Positions 19,055 to 31,403 of a stretch of DNA of 64,000 nt are shown here, piece by piece. The position numbers were made by a program, and so were the translations under genes. Source of the stretch: Amycolatopsis albispora (GTDB lineage: Bacteria; Actinomycetota; Actinomycetes; Mycobacteriales; Pseudonocardiaceae); contig NZ_CP015163.1 of NCBI RefSeq assembly GCF_003312875.1, forward strand, positions 3,596,001-3,660,000, read 5' to 3'. The notes beneath the pieces are model-generated. The model was not told the DNA's origin and made no database searches. It worked only from the letters and a program-made list of their open reading frames with translations. Each line of letters starts with the position of its first letter. Position 1 is the stretch's first letter.

Positions 19055-19942
19055 CTAAGGCAGGGAAAGGACTTCGGGCGTGACGAACATGCGGTCGGCG
19101 TCGCGCTCGGCGAAGTACCCGCCGAGGCGTTCCTCCAGTTCGTCCTGGCTCCACAGCTGGTTCCCGGTGTCGAACCGCTGCTCGATCGTGGGCGGGGCGA
19201 GCAGCGCGACCATGCCCCCGTGCACCACGAAGAGCTGGCCGTTGATCTTGGCCGCGGACGGTGACGCGAGATAAGCGACCAGCGGCGCCACGTGCTCGAC
19301 GGACAGCGGGTCGACGCCCTCCGGCGCGTCGCCGAACACGTCCTTGGTCATCGCGGTGCGGGCCCGCGGGCAGATCGCGTTGGCACGCACGCCGTACTTG
19401 GCGAGCCCCCGGGCGGTGGACATGGTCAGCGCCACGATGCCCGCCTTCGCCGCCGCGTAGTTCGGCTGCCCGGCCGAGCCGAGCAGGAACGCCTCCGACG
19501 CGGTGTTCACCACCCTGCCGTACACCGGTTGCCCGTCTACTTTGGACTTGTTGCGCCAGTAGGCGGAGGCGTTGCGGGAGAGCAGGAAGTGCCCGCGCAG
19601 GTGCACCCGGAGCACGAGGTCCCACTCCTCGTCGGACATGCTGAACAGCATCCGGTCGCGCAGCACCCCGGCGTTGTTCACCACCACGTGCAGCCCGCCG
19701 AACTGCCCGACGGCGGCTTCCACGAGCGCGTCCGCGGTGGCGCGCTCGCCGATGTCCCCGGTGACCGCGACGGCCTTGCCGCCGGCCGCCTCGATCTCCT
19801 CGACCACCGAGGCCGGCTCGGCGACGTCGTTGACCACCACCGACGCACCGGCCGCCGCCAGCGCCAGCGCCTCCGCACGGCCCAGCCCGGCACCGGCTCC
19901 GGTGACGATCGCAGTGCGGCCTTCCAGGGTCACCGAAGTCAC
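19055..19942 (-). CDS. Short-chain dehydrogenase, Hsd4A-like
   Basis: The 295-residue SDR has TGAGAGLGRAEA (cofactor loop), VVVNDVAEP, NNAGVLRDRM, NTASEA and the catalytic YAAAK. The NNAGVLRDRM and N(D)VAEP segments are typical of the (3R)-hydroxyacyl-CoA/17-beta-HSD type 4 group, to which mycobacterial Hsd4A belongs. It is the first gene of the mce operon, exactly where hsd4A lies, and is expected to act on steroid or steroid side-chain CoA intermediates. The start is GTG 19942, with GGAG five bases upstream. The promoter region behind it carries KstR-type palindromes. Confidence 0.82.
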   Translation of the reverse strand: MTSVTLEGRTAIVTGAGAGLGRAEALALAAAGASVVVNDVAEPASVVEEIEAAGGKAVAVTGDIGERATADALVEAAVGQFGGLHVVVNNAGVLRDRMLFSMSDEEWDLVLRVHLRGHFLLSRNASAYWRNKSKVDGQPVYGRVVNTASEAFLLGSAGQPNYAAAKAGIVALTMSTARGLAKYGVRANAICPRARTAMTKDVFGDAPEGVDPLSVEHVAPLVAYLASPSAAKINGQLFVVHGGMVALLAPPTIEQRFDTGNQLWSQDELEERLGGYFAERDADRMFVTPEVLSLP

Positions 19943-19993
19943 CAGAACTCCACCACCTGTCGCATCGTCACTGACCGTCGGATGCAGTCAGAC

Positions 19994-20007
19994 TAGAATC
20001 TGTTCTC
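19994..20007. promoter_or_regulatory. KstR-type operator 1 (imperfect)
   Basis: TAGAATCTGTTCTC resembles the KstR palindrome TnnAACnnGTTnnA with two mismatches. It lies 52 bases before the Hsd4A-like start, where a repressor would control the mce operon. Confidence 0.6.
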
Positions 20008-20049
20008 GTCCAAGGCAAGGCCGTTTTGCAGCAGGTTTCGGACATCCAC

Positions 20050-20063
20050 GAGAACGCGTTCTA
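20050..20063. promoter_or_regulatory. KstR-type operator 2
   Basis: GAGAACGCGTTCTA matches the KstR palindrome TnnAACnnGTTnnA at all positions but the first. It lies in the middle of the 242-base divergent region between the mce operon and the acyl-CoA dehydrogenase genes. Confidence 0.68.
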
Positions 20064-20113
20064 GTACAAGCCGGTGCCGATGGCTTCCTCCGGCCGGTGT
20101 TCTGCGGTACAAC

Positions 20114-20127
20114 TAGAACCTGTTCTA
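20114..20127. promoter_or_regulatory. KstR-type operator 3 (perfect palindrome)
   Basis: TAGAACCTGTTCTA fits the KstR consensus completely and is symmetrical over 14 bases apart from the central pair; CTAG extends it on both sides. It lies 57 bases before the acyl-CoA dehydrogenase ATG at 20185. KstR is the TetR-family repressor of cholesterol catabolism in mycobacteria and Rhodococcus. The regulator gene itself is not in this window. Confidence 0.75.
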
Positions 20128-20184
20128 GATTAACGCGGTTAACGGGCATACACCAGAACGAGCCCGACGGGCGGAGGTGACGGT

Positions 20185-21366
20185 ATGCGGATCGGATACA
20201 CCGAGGCGCAGGAGCGGCTGGCGGACGAACTGCGCTCCTACTTCGCCCGGCTGATGACCCCCGAACGCCGCGAAGCACTGGGCGCGGGCGGCGCCGAGTA
20301 CGGCAAGGACGGCGCCTACCAGGAGATCGTGCGGGAGCTGGGCCGGGACGGCTGGCTCGCGCTCGGCTGGCCGGAGGAGTACGGCGGCCAGGCGCGCTCC
20401 ATGCTGGACCAGCTGGTGTTCACCGACGAAGCGGCGGCCGCGGGCGTGCCGGTACCGTTTCTGACCATCAACACCGTCGGGCCGACGATCATGCGGTACG
20501 GCACCGAGGAGCAGAAGGCCTTCTACCTGCCCCGGATCGCCGCCGGCGAACTGCACTTCTCGATCGGCTACTCCGAGCCCGGCGCCGGCACCGACCTGGC
20601 CTCGCTGAGCACCCGCGCGGTCCGCGACGGCGACGAGTACGTGATCAACGGCCAGAAGATGTGGACCAGCCTGATCGAGTACGCCGACTACGTCTGGCTG
20701 GCCGCACGCACCGATCCCGACGCGAAGAAGCACCGCGGCATCAGCATCCTGGTCGTGCCCACCACCGCCGAGGGCTTCTCCTGGACCAAGGTTCGCACGG
20801 TGGCCGGCGTCGGCACCAGCGCGACCTACTACTCCGACGTGCGTGTCCCCCTCAGCGCCCGGATCGCCGAGGAGAACAAGGGCTGGCCGCTGATCACCAA
20901 CCAGCTCAACCACGAGCGGGTCGCGCTGACCTCGGCCGCGCCGATCCGCACCGCGCTCGGCGAGGTGCGTGACTGGGCGCAGAAAACCCAGGGCCCCGAC
21001 GGACGGCGGGTGATCGACGCCGAATGGGTCCGGCTGCACCTGGCCCGCGTGCACGCGCACGCCGACTACCTGAAACTGCGCAACTGGAAGATCGCCTGGG
21101 CCGCGGCCGAACAGGAACTCGGCCCCGGCGAGGCCTCGGCCACCAAGGTGTTCGGCACCGAGTTCGCGCTGGAGGCCTACCGGTTGCTGATGGAGGTGCT
21201 CGGCGCGGGCGCCGTGGTGCGCGAGGGCTCCCCCGGTGCGCTGCTGCGCGGCCGGATCGAGCGGCTGCACCGGTCCGCGCTGATCCTCACCTTCGGCGGC
21301 GGCACCAACGAGGTGCAGCGCGACCTGATCGCCGCCACCACGCTCGGCCTGCCGGTCACGCGCTGA
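20185..21366 (+). CDS. Acyl-CoA dehydrogenase, ChsE4 (FadE26)-like
   Basis: The 393-residue acyl-CoA dehydrogenase has an N-terminal helical domain, the FAD/substrate motif FSIGYSEPGAGTDLASL near residue 130, NGQKMWTS, and a C-terminal domain ending with FGGGTNEVQRDLIA. In mycobacteria the mce4 operon faces two overlapping-function genes, fadE26-fadE27, whose products form an alpha2beta2 dehydrogenase that starts beta-oxidation of the C27 steroid side chain. Gene order, divergence and operators all match here. GGAGG sits seven bases before the ATG. The pairing with the next gene is inferred from context. Confidence 0.86.
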   Translation: MRIGYTEAQERLADELRSYFARLMTPERREALGAGGAEYGKDGAYQEIVRELGRDGWLALGWPEEYGGQARSMLDQLVFTDEAAAAGVPVPFLTINTVGPTIMRYGTEEQKAFYLPRIAAGELHFSIGYSEPGAGTDLASLSTRAVRDGDEYVINGQKMWTSLIEYADYVWLAARTDPDAKKHRGISILVVPTTAEGFSWTKVRTVAGVGTSATYYSDVRVPLSARIAEENKGWPLITNQLNHERVALTSAAPIRTALGEVRDWAQKTQGPDGRRVIDAEWVRLHLARVHAHADYLKLRNWKIAWAAAEQELGPGEASATKVFGTEFALEAYRLLMEVLGAGAVVREGSPGALLRGRIERLHRSALILTFGGGTNEVQRDLIAATTLGLPVTR

Positions 21367-21379
21367 AAGGGGACGCCAG

Positions 21380-22453
21380 ATGGACTTCTCGCTGACCGAG
21401 GCGCAGCACGACCTCGGCGGGCTCACCCGCCGCATCCTCGACGGCAAGCTGGACCCGAAGTCGTGGGAACCCCACGGTTCCGGCGGCTTCGACCGAGCAC
21501 TGTGGACAGAGCTGGCCCGCGCCGGAATCCTCGACGCGGCCCTGCCTTCGAATGCCGGTGGTGGCGGATTCGGCCTGCTGGAGCAGTGCTCGGTGCTGAT
21601 CGAGCTGGGCCACGCGGTGGCCCCGGTGCCGTACCTGCCGAGCATCACCATGGCCGCTTCCGCACTGGCCGAGTTCGGGACCGGGCGGCAGCTGGAAACC
21701 CTGGTCCCGGTGCTACGCGGCGAACGGGTGCTGACCGCGGCCGTACCGGATGCGGGCAATCCGTGTGCGTTCACGGCCGAGGCCGAAGGCGACGGCTGGC
21801 GGCTCACCGGTGCCCAGACCGCCGTCCCGGCCGCCGCCTACGCCGACGCCCTGCTGATTGCCGCCACCACGCACGACGGTGACGCGGTGTTCGTGGTCAA
21901 CCGTGACGCCGCCCAGATTTCCCCGCAGGAGGTCGTCGACCGCGGCGACGCCGGCCTCGTCGAGCTGAACGACGTGCACGTCGGCGACTCGGCGCGCCTC
22001 AGCGGTGCCGGAGTCGCCGAGTGGATCCGCCTGCGCGGCACCACCGGGCTGTGCGCCTACCAGCTCGGCACGGTCGAACGCGCGCTGGAGATGACCACCG
22101 AATACGCCAAGGAACGCAAGCAGTTCGACAACGTGATCGCCTCGTTCCAGGCGGTCCGGCAGCGGCTCGCCGACGCCTACACCGACGTGGAAGCGGTCCG
22201 CCTGACACTGTGGCAGGCCGCCTGGCGGCTGTCCGAAGGCCTGCCCGCCGACGAGGAAGTGGCCACCGCCAAGTTCTGGGCGGCCGAAGCCGGGCACCGG
22301 GTCGCGCACACCGCGGTGCACCTGCACGGTGGTATCGGCATCGACGTCGACTACCCGCTGCACCGGTATTTTGTCGCCGCCAAGCGCGCGGAGTTCACCC
22401 TCGGCGGCGCCACCGCGCAACTGCGGCGGCTCGGTGACCTGATCTCCGGCTGA
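21380..22453 (+). CDS. Acyl-CoA dehydrogenase, ChsE5 (FadE27)-like
   Basis: The 357-residue acyl-CoA dehydrogenase-family protein starts 13 bases after its partner, with AAGGGG before the ATG. It is shorter and more divergent than a canonical ACAD. It keeps the C-terminal helical domain (YQLGTVERALEMTTEYAKERKQF, then HLHGGIGIDVDYPLHRYF), but the middle FAD motif of the full-length enzymes is not recognisable. This is what is known for the second subunit of ChsE heterotetramers. Expected role: steroid side-chain CoA dehydrogenation together with the preceding protein. Confidence 0.84.
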   Translation: MDFSLTEAQHDLGGLTRRILDGKLDPKSWEPHGSGGFDRALWTELARAGILDAALPSNAGGGGFGLLEQCSVLIELGHAVAPVPYLPSITMAASALAEFGTGRQLETLVPVLRGERVLTAAVPDAGNPCAFTAEAEGDGWRLTGAQTAVPAAAYADALLIAATTHDGDAVFVVNRDAAQISPQEVVDRGDAGLVELNDVHVGDSARLSGAGVAEWIRLRGTTGLCAYQLGTVERALEMTTEYAKERKQFDNVIASFQAVRQRLADAYTDVEAVRLTLWQAAWRLSEGLPADEEVATAKFWAAEAGHRVAHTAVHLHGGIGIDVDYPLHRYFVAAKRAEFTLGGATAQLRRLGDLISG

Positions 22454-22509
22454 GACCAGTATCTGGGAGCCGTGGCGGGCTTCCGCCCGGTTGTGCTCCC
22501 CTGAGCCGG

Positions 22510-23491
22510 GTGAACACACTGCCGATCTTGGATTTGTCCCGTTTCCGGGTGCCGAGGCAGCGGGAACGATTTCTGGCCGAACTGCGCCACGCCGCGCACG
22601 AGGTGGGTTTCTTCTACCTCGTCGGACACGGTGTCGCCCCGGAAACCATGCGGGCGATCGTCGATTCGGCACGCCGGTTCTTCGCCCTGCCGCAGGCGCA
22701 GCGGCTGGAGATCGAGAATGTGCGTTCACCGCATTTCCGCGGATACACCCGAACGGGTACGGAACAGACCGCCGGTGGCGCGGACTGGCGCGAGCAACTC
22801 GACATCGGCCCCGAGCGCCCCGCACTGCACCTGACCGAGGACGATCCCCGCTACCTGCGCCTGATCGGCCCGAACCAGTGGCCGTCCGCCCTGCCCGAGC
22901 TGCGGGACGTGGTGCTGCTCTGGCAGTGCGAAGCGCTGCGGGTCTCGCGTGAGGTGCTGCGGGCACTGGCCGTCGCGCTCGGCCAGGAACTGACGTATTT
23001 CGACCGCTGGTTCGACGCGGAAGCGGCGGTGCACCTGAAAGTGGTGCACTACCCGCCACGCGAACCCGGCGGCACCGAGCAGGGCGTCGGTTCACACAAG
23101 GACTACGGTTTCCTCGCCCTGCTGCAACAGGACGAGGTCGGCGGGCTCCAGGTCCAGCGGGCCGACGGTTCCTGGATCGACGCCACCCCGATTCCGGACA
23201 GTTTTGTGGTGAACATCGGCGAAATGCTGGAAATCGCCACGAACGGATACCTGCGTGCGACACAGCACCGGGTGCTGAGCCCACCGGCCGGCGTCGACCG
23301 GTATTCCATCCCGTTCTTCCTCGCCCCACGCCTGGACGCGGTGATCGAGCCGATCGATCTGCCGCCCGACCTGGCCGCCGTCGCCCGCGGGGTGACGCAG
23401 GACGAGAACAATCCGCTACTGGCCGCCTATGGCGAAAACGCCTTGCTCGGCTGGCTGCGCTCGCACCCGCGAGTGGCGGAGCGCTGGTGGC

Positions 23492-23511
<20 letters not shown>
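22510..23511 (+). CDS. 2-oxoglutarate/Fe(II)-dependent oxygenase, isopenicillin-N-synthase family
   Basis: The 333-residue protein has the DIOX_N domain (about 1-120, PILDLSRF and EVGFFYLVGHGV) and a double-stranded beta-helix core. The iron ligands are H196-x-D198 (in SHKDYG) and H253 (in TQHRVLSP). R264 and S266 (RYS) would hold 2-oxoglutarate. It belongs to the plant-GA-oxidase/IPNS-like group, whose substrates vary widely; the substrate here is unknown. It starts at GTG 22510, 56 bases after the ChsE5-like gene on the same strand, so it may share the steroid transcript. Its last 20 bases overlap the end of the convergent acetyltransferase gene. Confidence 0.85.
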
Positions 23512-26203
<2,692 letters not shown>

Positions 26204-26205
26204 CT

Positions 26206-27378
26206 TCAGTCCCTGGGATCGTCCGGATCGAGACCGTGCAACGGGAAGACCGCTCGCCGGGTGTCGCGGATGGCGATGTCCACCGGGTCGTCCTGCCCGT
26301 CGCCCCACGGGCGGTAGGCGGTGTCGGCCTCGTCGGTCATCTTGAGCGGCAGTTCGGCACCGGGAGCGGCCCGGCCGACCGTGTCCCGCCAGCCCGGCGG
26401 CAGCGGTGTTTCCGGGCTGACGTCCCGGTCGAGCACGGTGGCCAGCAGGTGCGTCCACGAGCGCGGCACCACGCGGATGAGCTGGTAGCCACCACCACCG
26501 ACGGCCAGCCACTTGCCCCCGGCGTACCGCTGTGCCAGCTCGCGGAGCGTCCGGTAGATCTCGCGGTGGCCGTCGACCGACAGCGACAGATCGGCCAGCG
26601 GATCCTCCTCGTGCGAATCCACCCCGCACTGCGTGACCAGCAACTGCGGCTGGAACTGCTCCAGCAGCGACGGCACCACCGCGTGGAACGCCCGCAACCA
26701 CCCGGGGTCCCTGGTGTGCGGCGGCAACGGGAGGTTCACCGACGTGCCCTCGGCGCCTTCCTCCCCCGTCTCCCCGGAGTAGCCCGTGCCCGGCCACAGC
26801 GTGAACGGGTGCTGGTGCAGCGAAACCGTCAGCACCCGCGGGTCGTTGTAGAAGGCCGCCTGGACCCCGTCGCCGTGGTGGACGTCCGTGTCCACGTAGG
26901 CGATGCGGTCGAACCCGTGGTCCAGCAGCCACGAGATGGCGATCGAGCAGTCGTTGTAGACGCAGAAGCCGGCGGCCCGGTCGGGCATCGCGTGGTGCAG
27001 CCCGCCGGCGATGCTGACCGCGCGCTCAGCCTCGCCCTCGGCGAGCTTCCGCGCGGCGAGCAGGGTGGAGCCGACCACCAGCGCGGCCGAGTCGTGCATG
27101 CCGGAGAACACCGGGTTGTCGGTGGTCCCGAGCCCGTGGCCGACGTCCCAGCCCGCCATCGGCGCCTGCTTGACCGCCTCCAGGTACTCGGGCACGTGCA
27201 CCCGGTACAGCTCCTTGTCCGTCGCCGCCTCCGGGACCAGCAGCTCGACGTCGTCGAGCACGCCGAGCTCACGGGCTAGCCGGATGGTCAGCTCCAGGCG
27301 GACCGGGTTGAACGGGTGCTCACCACCCAGGTCGTAGCCCAGTAGCGCGGGATCCCAGACGACGGCGGAGGGGTGCAT
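26206..27378 (-). CDS. acuC: AcuC-type class I deacetylase
   Basis: The 390-residue protein belongs to the zinc histone-deacetylase superfamily. Its hallmarks are GGLHHAMPDRAAGFCVYND (paired histidines), YVDTDVHHGDGVQ (zinc-binding Asp/His), QCGVDSHEEDPLADL and GGGGYQ near the C-terminus. AcuC in Bacillus deacetylates acetyl-CoA synthetase and reverses Pat/AcuA acetylation. The neighbouring GNAT-synthetase gene makes the same role likely here. It starts at ATG 27378, 29 bases after the sulfurtransferase stop. Confidence 0.9.
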   Translation of the reverse strand: MHPSAVVWDPALLGYDLGGEHPFNPVRLELTIRLARELGVLDDVELLVPEAATDKELYRVHVPEYLEAVKQAPMAGWDVGHGLGTTDNPVFSGMHDSAALVVGSTLLAARKLAEGEAERAVSIAGGLHHAMPDRAAGFCVYNDCSIAISWLLDHGFDRIAYVDTDVHHGDGVQAAFYNDPRVLTVSLHQHPFTLWPGTGYSGETGEEGAEGTSVNLPLPPHTRDPGWLRAFHAVVPSLLEQFQPQLLVTQCGVDSHEEDPLADLSLSVDGHREIYRTLRELAQRYAGGKWLAVGGGGYQLIRVVPRSWTHLLATVLDRDVSPETPLPPGWRDTVGRAAPGAELPLKMTDEADTAYRPWGDGQDDPVDIAIRDTRRAVFPLHGLDPDDPRD

Positions 27379-27407
27379 GCCCGAAACCCTAATGCGTCCG
27401 CGGGCGC

Positions 27408-28256
27408 TCAGCCGGGCTCGTGACCGGTGGCCGCCGGTCGTTCCGGGTCACGCGACCAGTGCGACCAGGAGCCGGTGTACAGCGACGCCGGTGCCGGGTG
27501 CCCGGCGATCTCCAGTGCGAGCACCACCGAGCTCGCGGTCACCCCCGAGCCGCAGTACGCGCCGACCGGCGTAGTCGCGCCGACTCCCAGCGAGGCGAAG
27601 TGCTGTGCCAGCACTTCAGGCGCGTGCCAGTGCCCATCGGCGCCGGAGTGGGCGCTGAACGGCGCGTTGCGTGCCCCCGGGATGTGCCCGGCCCGCGGAT
27701 CGACCGGCTCGGTCTCGCCGGCATACCGCTCCGGAGCGCGAGCATCGAGCAGCACACCGTCACGGGCCAGCTCCGCCGCTTCGTCGGCGTTCAGCACCGG
27801 CATGCCCCCGGGCCGCACGACGATGTTGCCCGGCGACGGCACCTCTTCTTCGGTGGTCACCGGCCTGCCCTCGGCCTCCCAGGCGGCGAACCCGCCGTCG
27901 AGCACCGCCACCTCGGCGTGGCCCGCCCAGCGCAGCAGCCACCACGCCCGCGCCGCCACGGACGAGTCGGCGTCGTCGTAGGCCACCACCAGCCTGCCCT
28001 CGTCCACTCCGGCCAGCCGCAGCGCTTCCTGCAGGGCCGCGGGCTCGGGCAGCGGGTGCCGCCCGCCCTCACCCGGCGGCGCGGCCAGCGCGGTGTCGAG
28101 ATCGGCGAACACGGCCGAGGGGATGTGCCCGGCGCGGAACGACTCGACCCCGGGAGGCCCGGCGAGACGCCAGCGGACATCCAATACGGTGGGTCGCGAA
28201 TCGAGCGGGCCGTCCAGCAGGCCGGCCAGCTCCGCGGTCGTGATCAAGGGGGACAT
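27408..28256 (-). CDS. sseA: 3-mercaptopyruvate/thiosulfate sulfurtransferase (two rhodanese domains)
   Basis: The 282-residue protein has two rhodanese domains: an inactive N-terminal one (about 1-130, VLDVRWRLAG, GHIPSAVFADLD) and a catalytic one (about 150-270, LLDARAPERYAGE, GHIPGARNAP). The active cysteine is C235 in CGSGVTA. The CGSGVT loop is characteristic of 3-mercaptopyruvate sulfurtransferases rather than thiosulfate enzymes, which have a basic CRxGxT-type loop. It is the first gene of a minus-strand run with acuC and the acetyltransferase. Confidence 0.87.
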   Translation of the reverse strand: MSPLITTAELAGLLDGPLDSRPTVLDVRWRLAGPPGVESFRAGHIPSAVFADLDTALAAPPGEGGRHPLPEPAALQEALRLAGVDEGRLVVAYDDADSSVAARAWWLLRWAGHAEVAVLDGGFAAWEAEGRPVTTEEEVPSPGNIVVRPGGMPVLNADEAAELARDGVLLDARAPERYAGETEPVDPRAGHIPGARNAPFSAHSGADGHWHAPEVLAQHFASLGVGATTPVGAYCGSGVTASSVVLALEIAGHPAPASLYTGSWSHWSRDPERPAATGHEPG

Positions 28257-28329
28257 GCGGCCATCTTCCAGCAGGCCGGGCCGCCCGCGCAGCCCGGCCG
28301 CCCGACCGGGGAATTCCAGGTCACCTGCC

Positions 28330-28353
28330 GTAGTCGTCGTCGATAGCGACTAC
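28330..28353. promoter_or_regulatory. Inverted repeat upstream of the IdeR-like gene
   Basis: GTAGTCG, ten bases, CGACTAC forms a perfect 7-bp interrupted palindrome 29 bases before the regulator's ATG. It is followed directly by TACCAT (28351-28356), which could serve as a -10 box. It is not the iron box expected for IdeR (TTAGGTTAG type). It may be an operator for another factor or chance. Confidence 0.3.
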
Positions 28354-28382
28354 CATGGGAGACGCGGACGAAGGGGACAGAA

Positions 28383-29078
28383 GTGAACGAGCTCATCGAC
28401 ACCACAGAGATGTACCTGCGCACGATCTACGAGCTCGAGGAAGAGGGCGTCGTTCCGCTGCGCGCCCGCATCGCCGAGCGTCTCCAGCAGAGCGGTCCCA
28501 CGGTGAGCCAGACGGTCGCCAGGATGGAGCGCGACGGCCTGGTCATCGTCGCGGACGACCGGCACCTCAAGCTCACCGACCACGGCCGGGAGCTGGCGAT
28601 CGCGGTGATGCGCAAGCATCGCCTCGCCGAACGCCTGCTGCTCGACGTGATCGGCCTCGAGTGGGAGCACGTGCACAAGGAGGCGTGCCGCTGGGAACAC
28701 GTGATGAGCGAGGCCGTCGAGCGCAAGCTGGTCAAGCTCCTCAACAACCCGACGACCTCCCCGTACGGCAACCCGATCCCCGGCCTCGACAAGCTGGGCG
28801 CCGGTGACCCCGCTCCGGACGCCGAGGCCGACCTCGTCCGCTTGGACGAGTTCGCCCGCGCCGGCGGCGGCAAGGTGGAGATCCGCCGAATCGCCGAGCA
28901 CGTGCAGCAGGACGAGACCCTGATGACCGAGCTGAACTCGGTCGGCCTGGTCCCCGGCCAGACCGTCAGCGTGAGCCGGGCCAACGGCTCGGGCTCCACC
29001 ATCGAGATCACCGGCGAGAGCATCAGCGTCCAGGTCGCGCCGTCGGTCCTGCACGCGGTACTGGCGCAGGCGCGGTGA
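28383..29078 (+). CDS. ideR: Iron-dependent regulator IdeR/DtxR family
   Basis: The 231-residue protein starts with [21 protein letters not shown], practically the DtxR/IdeR N-terminus. It has a winged helix (about 1-65), a dimerisation/metal domain with the motif CxxEH-like stretch [11 protein letters not shown] near residue 102 (metal-site 2 Cys102 region), H79 in [10 protein letters not shown], and a C-terminal SH3-like domain (about 150-231). These features distinguish it from shorter MntR. It would repress iron-uptake genes when Fe(II) is bound. The stop overlaps the galK start (GTGA), an unusual coupling. Confidence 0.9.
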   Translation: MNELIDTTEMYLRTIYELEEEGVVPLRARIAERLQQSGPTVSQTVARMERDGLVIVADDRHLKLTDHGRELAIAVMRKHRLAERLLLDVIGLEWEHVHKEACRWEHVMSEAVERKLVKLLNNPTTSPYGNPIPGLDKLGAGDPAPDAEADLVRLDEFARAGGGKVEIRRIAEHVQQDETLMTELNSVGLVPGQTVSVSRANGSGSTIEITGESISVQVAPSVLHAVLAQAR

Positions 29079-30262
29079 GCGCGGCCAGCGACGCCGCCGC
29101 CACGTTCCGCTCACTACACGGGAAGGAGCCCGTGGGGGTCTTCTCGGCCCCCGGCCGGGTGAACCTGATCGGGGAACACACCGACTACAACGACGGCTTT
29201 GTGCTGCCCTTCGCCTTGCCCCACCGGCTCGCCGCCGCCGTCGCGCCGCGTGAGGACGAGCAACTCACCGTGGCCACGCTCGGCTCGGACGGCCGCGTGC
29301 AGCAGGCCGACCCGGTGAACATCAGCGAACTCGAGCCCGGTCAGCTCGAAGGCTGGGCCGCCTATCCGGCCGGCGTCGCCTGGGTGCTGCGCTCGCACGG
29401 CTTCGAGCGCGGTGCCGACGTCGTGCTGGCCGGCGACGTGCCCACTGGTGCCGGGTTGTCCTCCTCGGCGGCGCTGGAATGCGCCGTCGCCCTCGCCCTG
29501 CTCGGCGCGGCCGGCGAAGCCGATCCGGACGAGCGCCGCCGCACCGAGATCGCCCGGCTGGCCCAGCGCGCCGAGAACGAGTTCGTCGGCGTGCCCACCG
29601 GCGTGCTCGACCAGACCGCCTCGATGCGCTGCGTCGACGGCTGCGTGCTGTTCCTGGACGTGCGCTCCGGCGAAATCGAGCAGGTCCCGTTCGACGCCGC
29701 CGCGGCGGGGTTGCGGGTCCTGGTCATCGACACGCGTGCCAAGCACACGCTCGCCGAGTCCGGCTACGGCGACCGCCGCCGCGGCACCGAACGCGCGGCC
29801 GACCTGCTGGGCCTGAAGGCGCTGCGCGACATCGAACCGGACGGTCTCGACGACGCGCTGGCCCGGTTGCCGGAGGACCTGCGACCGCTGGTCCGGCACG
29901 TGGTCACCGAGAACCAGCGCGTGCTCGACGTGGTCACCCTGCTCAAGTCCGGTCGCCTGGCCGAGATCGGCCCTTCGCTCGACGCCTCCCACGTCAGCAT
30001 GCGGGACGACTACCGGATCTCCTGCCTGGAACTCGACGTCGCCGTCGACGCCGCCCGCGCCGCGGGTGCCCTCGGCGCGCGGATGACCGGCGGTGGTTTC
30101 GGCGGCTCCGCGATCGCGCTGGTGCCCGAGGCCGACCTGGCCAAGGTGGAGGCCAACGTGAAGGCCGAGTTCGAGCGCGCGGGGCTGAAGGCACCCCGCA
30201 CGTTCGTCGCCGTGCCCTCACCCGGCGCCCGCCAGGACCCACCGGAGACCTGGGCCGGGTAA
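29075..30262 (+). CDS. galK: Galactokinase GalK
   Basis: GHMP-family kinase of 395 residues phosphorylating galactose at C1 (Leloir pathway). Motifs: the galactokinase signature [19 protein letters not shown] near residue 28, the GHMP ATP loop [11 protein letters not shown] near 127, and the third motif [11 protein letters not shown] near 347. The start is GTG 29075, inside the TGA of ideR. galE follows 91 bases later, making an incomplete gal operon; galT is absent from this window. Confidence 0.95.
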   Translation: MSAASDAAATFRSLHGKEPVGVFSAPGRVNLIGEHTDYNDGFVLPFALPHRLAAAVAPREDEQLTVATLGSDGRVQQADPVNISELEPGQLEGWAAYPAGVAWVLRSHGFERGADVVLAGDVPTGAGLSSSAALECAVALALLGAAGEADPDERRRTEIARLAQRAENEFVGVPTGVLDQTASMRCVDGCVLFLDVRSGEIEQVPFDAAAAGLRVLVIDTRAKHTLAESGYGDRRRGTERAADLLGLKALRDIEPDGLDDALARLPEDLRPLVRHVVTENQRVLDVVTLLKSGRLAEIGPSLDASHVSMRDDYRISCLELDVAVDAARAAGALGARMTGGGFGGSAIALVPEADLAKVEANVKAEFERAGLKAPRTFVAVPSPGARQDPPETWAG

Positions 30263-30353
30263 GGCAACCCCGCCTGCGCCGGAACGTCGGTCAGGGTGGA
30301 GACTTTCCGCCACCTGAACCCAACGCCGCCGTACTGGAAGGGCCACCGAGCAC

Positions 30354-31355
30354 ATGCCTACCGACAACCCGAACACGCCTCTGAAGCTGGTCGTCACCGG
30401 CGGCGCCGGTTATGTGGGCAGCGTCTGCACCCAGCGGCTGCTCGAGGCGGGCCACCAGGTCACCGTGGTGGACGACCTGTCCACCGGCCACGCCGACGCG
30501 GTGCCCGACGGCGCCCGGTTCGTCGAAGGTGACGCCGCGGACACGCTGCGCACCTTGCTGGCCGAAGGTTTCGACGGCGTGCTGCACTTCGCCGCGAAGT
30601 CGCTGGTCGGCGAATCGATGCAGGACCCGGCCCGGTACTGGCACGGCAACGTGGTCACCTCCCTGAAGCTGCTGGACGCCATGCGCGAGCACGGCACTCC
30701 CCGGCTGGTCTTCTCCTCCACCGCGGCCACCTACGGCGAGCCGGAAGTCTCGCCGATCGCGGAGACCGCACCGACCCAGCCGACGAACACCTACGGCGCC
30801 ACCAAGCTGGCCGTGGACAACGCGATCACCACCTACGCGCGGGCCCACGGCCTGGCCGCGGTGAGCCTGCGCTACTTCAACGTGGCCGGCGCCTACGGCA
30901 GCATCGGCGAGCGGCACAGCACCGAGACCCACCTCATCCCGCTGGTGCTGCAGGTGGTCACCGGCGACCGCGAGCAGATCCAGATCTACGGCGAGGACTA
31001 CCCCACCGAGGACGGCACCGCGATCCGCGACTACATCCACGTCGCCGACCTCGCCGACGCCCACCTGCTGGCCCTGCGCCACGCCACCGCCGGTGAACAC
31101 CGCATCTACAACCTCGGCAACGGCACCGGCTTCTCGGTGCGGCAGGTGATCGAGGCCTGCCGCGAGGTCACCGGGCACCCGGTGCCCGCCGTGGTCGCGC
31201 CGCGCCGGGCCGGGGACCCGGCCGTGCTGGTCGCCGCGAGCGACCGGGCCCGTGCCGAACTGGGCTGGCGGCCCCAGCGCGCCGACCTGACGGGCATCGT
31301 CGCCGACGCCTGGCGCTTCACCCAGGAACGCCGCGGCGCCGCGAACCCCGCCTGA
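30354..31355 (+). CDS. galE: UDP-glucose 4-epimerase GalE
   Basis: Extended SDR of 333 residues that interconverts UDP-galactose and UDP-glucose. It has GGAGYVGS (NAD loop, about 12-19), DDLSTGH, the catalytic serine in [14 protein letters not shown] for Tyr/Lys (near 148-152) and [10 protein letters not shown]. It follows galK and ends with an exceptionally strong hairpin terminator two bases after the TGA. Confidence 0.94.
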   Translation: MPTDNPNTPLKLVVTGGAGYVGSVCTQRLLEAGHQVTVVDDLSTGHADAVPDGARFVEGDAADTLRTLLAEGFDGVLHFAAKSLVGESMQDPARYWHGNVVTSLKLLDAMREHGTPRLVFSSTAATYGEPEVSPIAETAPTQPTNTYGATKLAVDNAITTYARAHGLAAVSLRYFNVAGAYGSIGERHSTETHLIPLVLQVVTGDREQIQIYGEDYPTEDGTAIRDYIHVADLADAHLLALRHATAGEHRIYNLGNGTGFSVRQVIEACREVTGHPVPAVVAPRRAGDPAVLVAASDRARAELGWRPQRADLTGIVADAWRFTQERRGAANPA

Positions 31356-31356
31356 C

Positions 31357-31398
31357 CAAATGTCCGGGCCGCCGCGATCACGGCGGCCCGGACATTTG
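31357..31398 (+). terminator. Strong intrinsic terminator after galE
   Basis: A perfect 18-bp stem (31357-31374 with 31381-31398) with a six-base loop CGATCA begins two bases after the galE stop and is followed by TCCTTTG. Symmetry means it could stop transcripts from both sides. Confidence 0.85.
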
Positions 31399-31403
31399 TC
31401 CTT

